64,000 nt of DNA from Onishia taeanensis (GTDB taxonomy: Bacteria; Pseudomonadota; Gammaproteobacteria; Pseudomonadales; Halomonadaceae), in the NCBI RefSeq assembly GCF_013349955.1, contig NZ_JABVXC010000001.1, positions 186,001 through 250,000 on the forward strand. The letters run 5' to 3'. The translations under genes and the position numbers were made by a program. Position 1 is the stretch's first letter, and each line of letters starts with the position of its first letter. Below are positions 63,288 to 64,000 of the stretch, piece after piece. Below the pieces are notes generated by a model. That model was given only the letters and a program-made list of their open reading frames with translations. It did no database searches and was not told the DNA's origin.

Positions 63288-63671
63288 TCAGTTAGCTTCA
63301 GCGGTTTCGGTACGTTCGCGCGGCTTGTCTTCGCGACGCGGACGCTTTTCTTCCGCCGGCTTCATCATCGGTGAAGCTTCGGTGATGGCTTCCTTGCAAC
63401 GCACGACCAGGCTACGGATGATCGCATCGTTGAAGCGGAAGATATTCTCGATTTCTTCGAGGGTCTCGCCGCTGCACTCGACGTTCATCAGCACGTAGTG
63501 AGCCTTGTGGATCTTGTTGATCGGATACGCCAGGTGACGACGGCCCCAATCTTCCAGACGATGAACGCTGCCGCCGCTCTCGGTAACGAGGCTGGTGTAA
63601 CGTTCGACCATCGCCGGAACCTGTTCGCTCTGGTCCGGGTGGACCATGAACACGATTTCGTAATGACGCAT
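63288..63671 (-). CDS. rpsF: 30S ribosomal protein S6
   Basis: This 127-residue protein has [47 protein letters not shown] in parts, and an acidic/basic C-terminal tail ([21 protein letters not shown]). GGAG lies 5 nt before the ATG at 63671; the longer frame has 10 extra residues without support. It is first in the rpsF-rpsR-DUF2232-rplI series. Confidence 0.98.
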   Translation of the reverse strand: MRHYEIVFMVHPDQSEQVPAMVERYTSLVTESGGSVHRLEDWGRRHLAYPINKIHKAHYVLMNVECSGETLEEIENIFRFNDAIIRSLVVRCKEAITEASPMMKPAEEKRPRREDKPRERTETAEAN

Positions 63672-63710
63672 AGTGTCTCCTTTCGGTTTGACAGCTTCCA
63701 TAGGGCATGT

Positions 63711-63726
63711 CGAAGGAAAGCCTTCG
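63711..63726 (-). promoter_or_regulatory. Hairpin in the rpsF leader
   Basis: CGAAGG and CCTTCG form a 6-bp stem with a 4-nt loop, about 40 nt before the rpsF start. S6-S18 are known to bind their own leader in many bacteria, but the conserved CCG motif is not clearly identified here. Confidence 0.25.
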
Positions 63727-63813
63727 CAGCACCAGGGGAAGCAAGGAGTGATTTAACGGGTGTGTTGTCTGGCCGCAGTCCGACCAAGCCGGACAATTGT
63801 AGTGACCGCCCGG

Positions 63814-64000
63814 CTAGCTTGCAAGCTGACGCTGTCGCAGCGCCTCGAACAGGCAGATACCAGTGGCCACCGAGACGTTGAGACTCGATACACTGCCCAC
63901 CATCGGCAACTTGACCAGGTTATCGCAGGCTTCGCGGGTCAGCCGCCGCATGCCCTTGCCTTCGGCGCCCATCACCAGCGCGCAAGGACCGCTGAAATCG
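63814..64000 (-). CDS. rlmB: 23S rRNA (G2251-2'-O) methyltransferase RlmB, C-terminal part (cut by window edge)
   Basis: The last 62 codons of a SpoU-family SPOUT methyltransferase are visible: [47 protein letters not shown]. The knot motifs VMGAEGKGM and [15 protein letters not shown] are those of RlmB/TrmH. It is the usual upstream neighbour of rpsF. The N-terminal part is beyond base 64000. Confidence 0.93.
   Translation of the reverse strand, partial: DFSGPCALVMGAEGKGMRRLTREACDNLVKLPMVGSVSSLNVSVATGICLFEALRQRQLAS

Overview
The window looks like a chromosomal segment of a moderately halophilic gammaproteobacterium, most likely Halomonas or a close relative. This is inferred from the GC-rich DNA, the acidic proteins, a glycine betaine catabolism cluster, two complete Mrp Na+/H+ antiporter operons, a PHA-type regulator (PhaR), Coq7, and Pseudomonas/Halomonas-like gene orders (amgK-murU beside lptD; rlmB-rpsF-rpsR-rplI). 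I saw no phage, IS transposase, CRISPR array, tRNA or rRNA gene.

Layout. (1) 1-12.9 kb is a betaine-to-pyruvate region. A minus-strand set of M19-like dipeptidase, DUF5943 protein, dgcA and dgcB (cut by the window edge) demethylates dimethylglycine. It is followed by mtgA, the activator gene gbdR, the formaldehyde-detoxifying pair adhC-fghA with a divergent LysR gene, L-serine deaminase sdaA with a divergent GcvA-like LysR gene, and an unidentified membrane protein. (2) 13-19 kb is the macromolecular-synthesis block rpoD, dnaG, rpsU with divergent tsaD. tsaD is followed by three extra tandem copies of its own 3' end. (3) 19-24.5 kb holds plsY, folB-folK, cca-glpE, and the envelope/RNA operon lptD-surA-pdxA-rsmA-apaG-apaH running on the minus strand to 29 kb. 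(4) 29-41.5 kb holds amgK-murU, an OsmC-like gene, speD, coq7, a HIT protein, thioesterase-prkB, purD, phaR, rsmE, a lytic transglycosylase, and a light-related operon of DUF2256, Cry-DASH photolyase and DUF3429. (5) 41.6-53.6 kb contains two divergent Mrp operons: a seven-gene operon (A,B,C,D,E,F,G; minus) and a six-gene operon with fused AB (plus). (6) 53.7-58.1 kb holds hemH, a divergent iron-sulfur (6-4) photolyase with a DUF393 partner, a repeat-plus-structured non-coding stretch, a DUF6482 protein and an unrecognised 97-aa protein. (7) 58.2-64 kb is the ribosomal/replication block rlmB (partial), rpsF, rpsR, DUF2232, rplI, then a carbohydrate-type porin, then dnaB.

The best candidates for something undescribed are the 134-bp accretion array at the tsaD 3' end, whose copies differ mostly at third codon positions, and a compact, highly foldable non-coding segment at about 57.02-57.28 kb. 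A two-block heptamer array inside the betaine operon and an M19-family protein that appears to have lost part of its metal site are also notable. Starts were chosen from ribosome-binding sites read directly from the sequence. Functions are by motif and sequence recognition without database searches.
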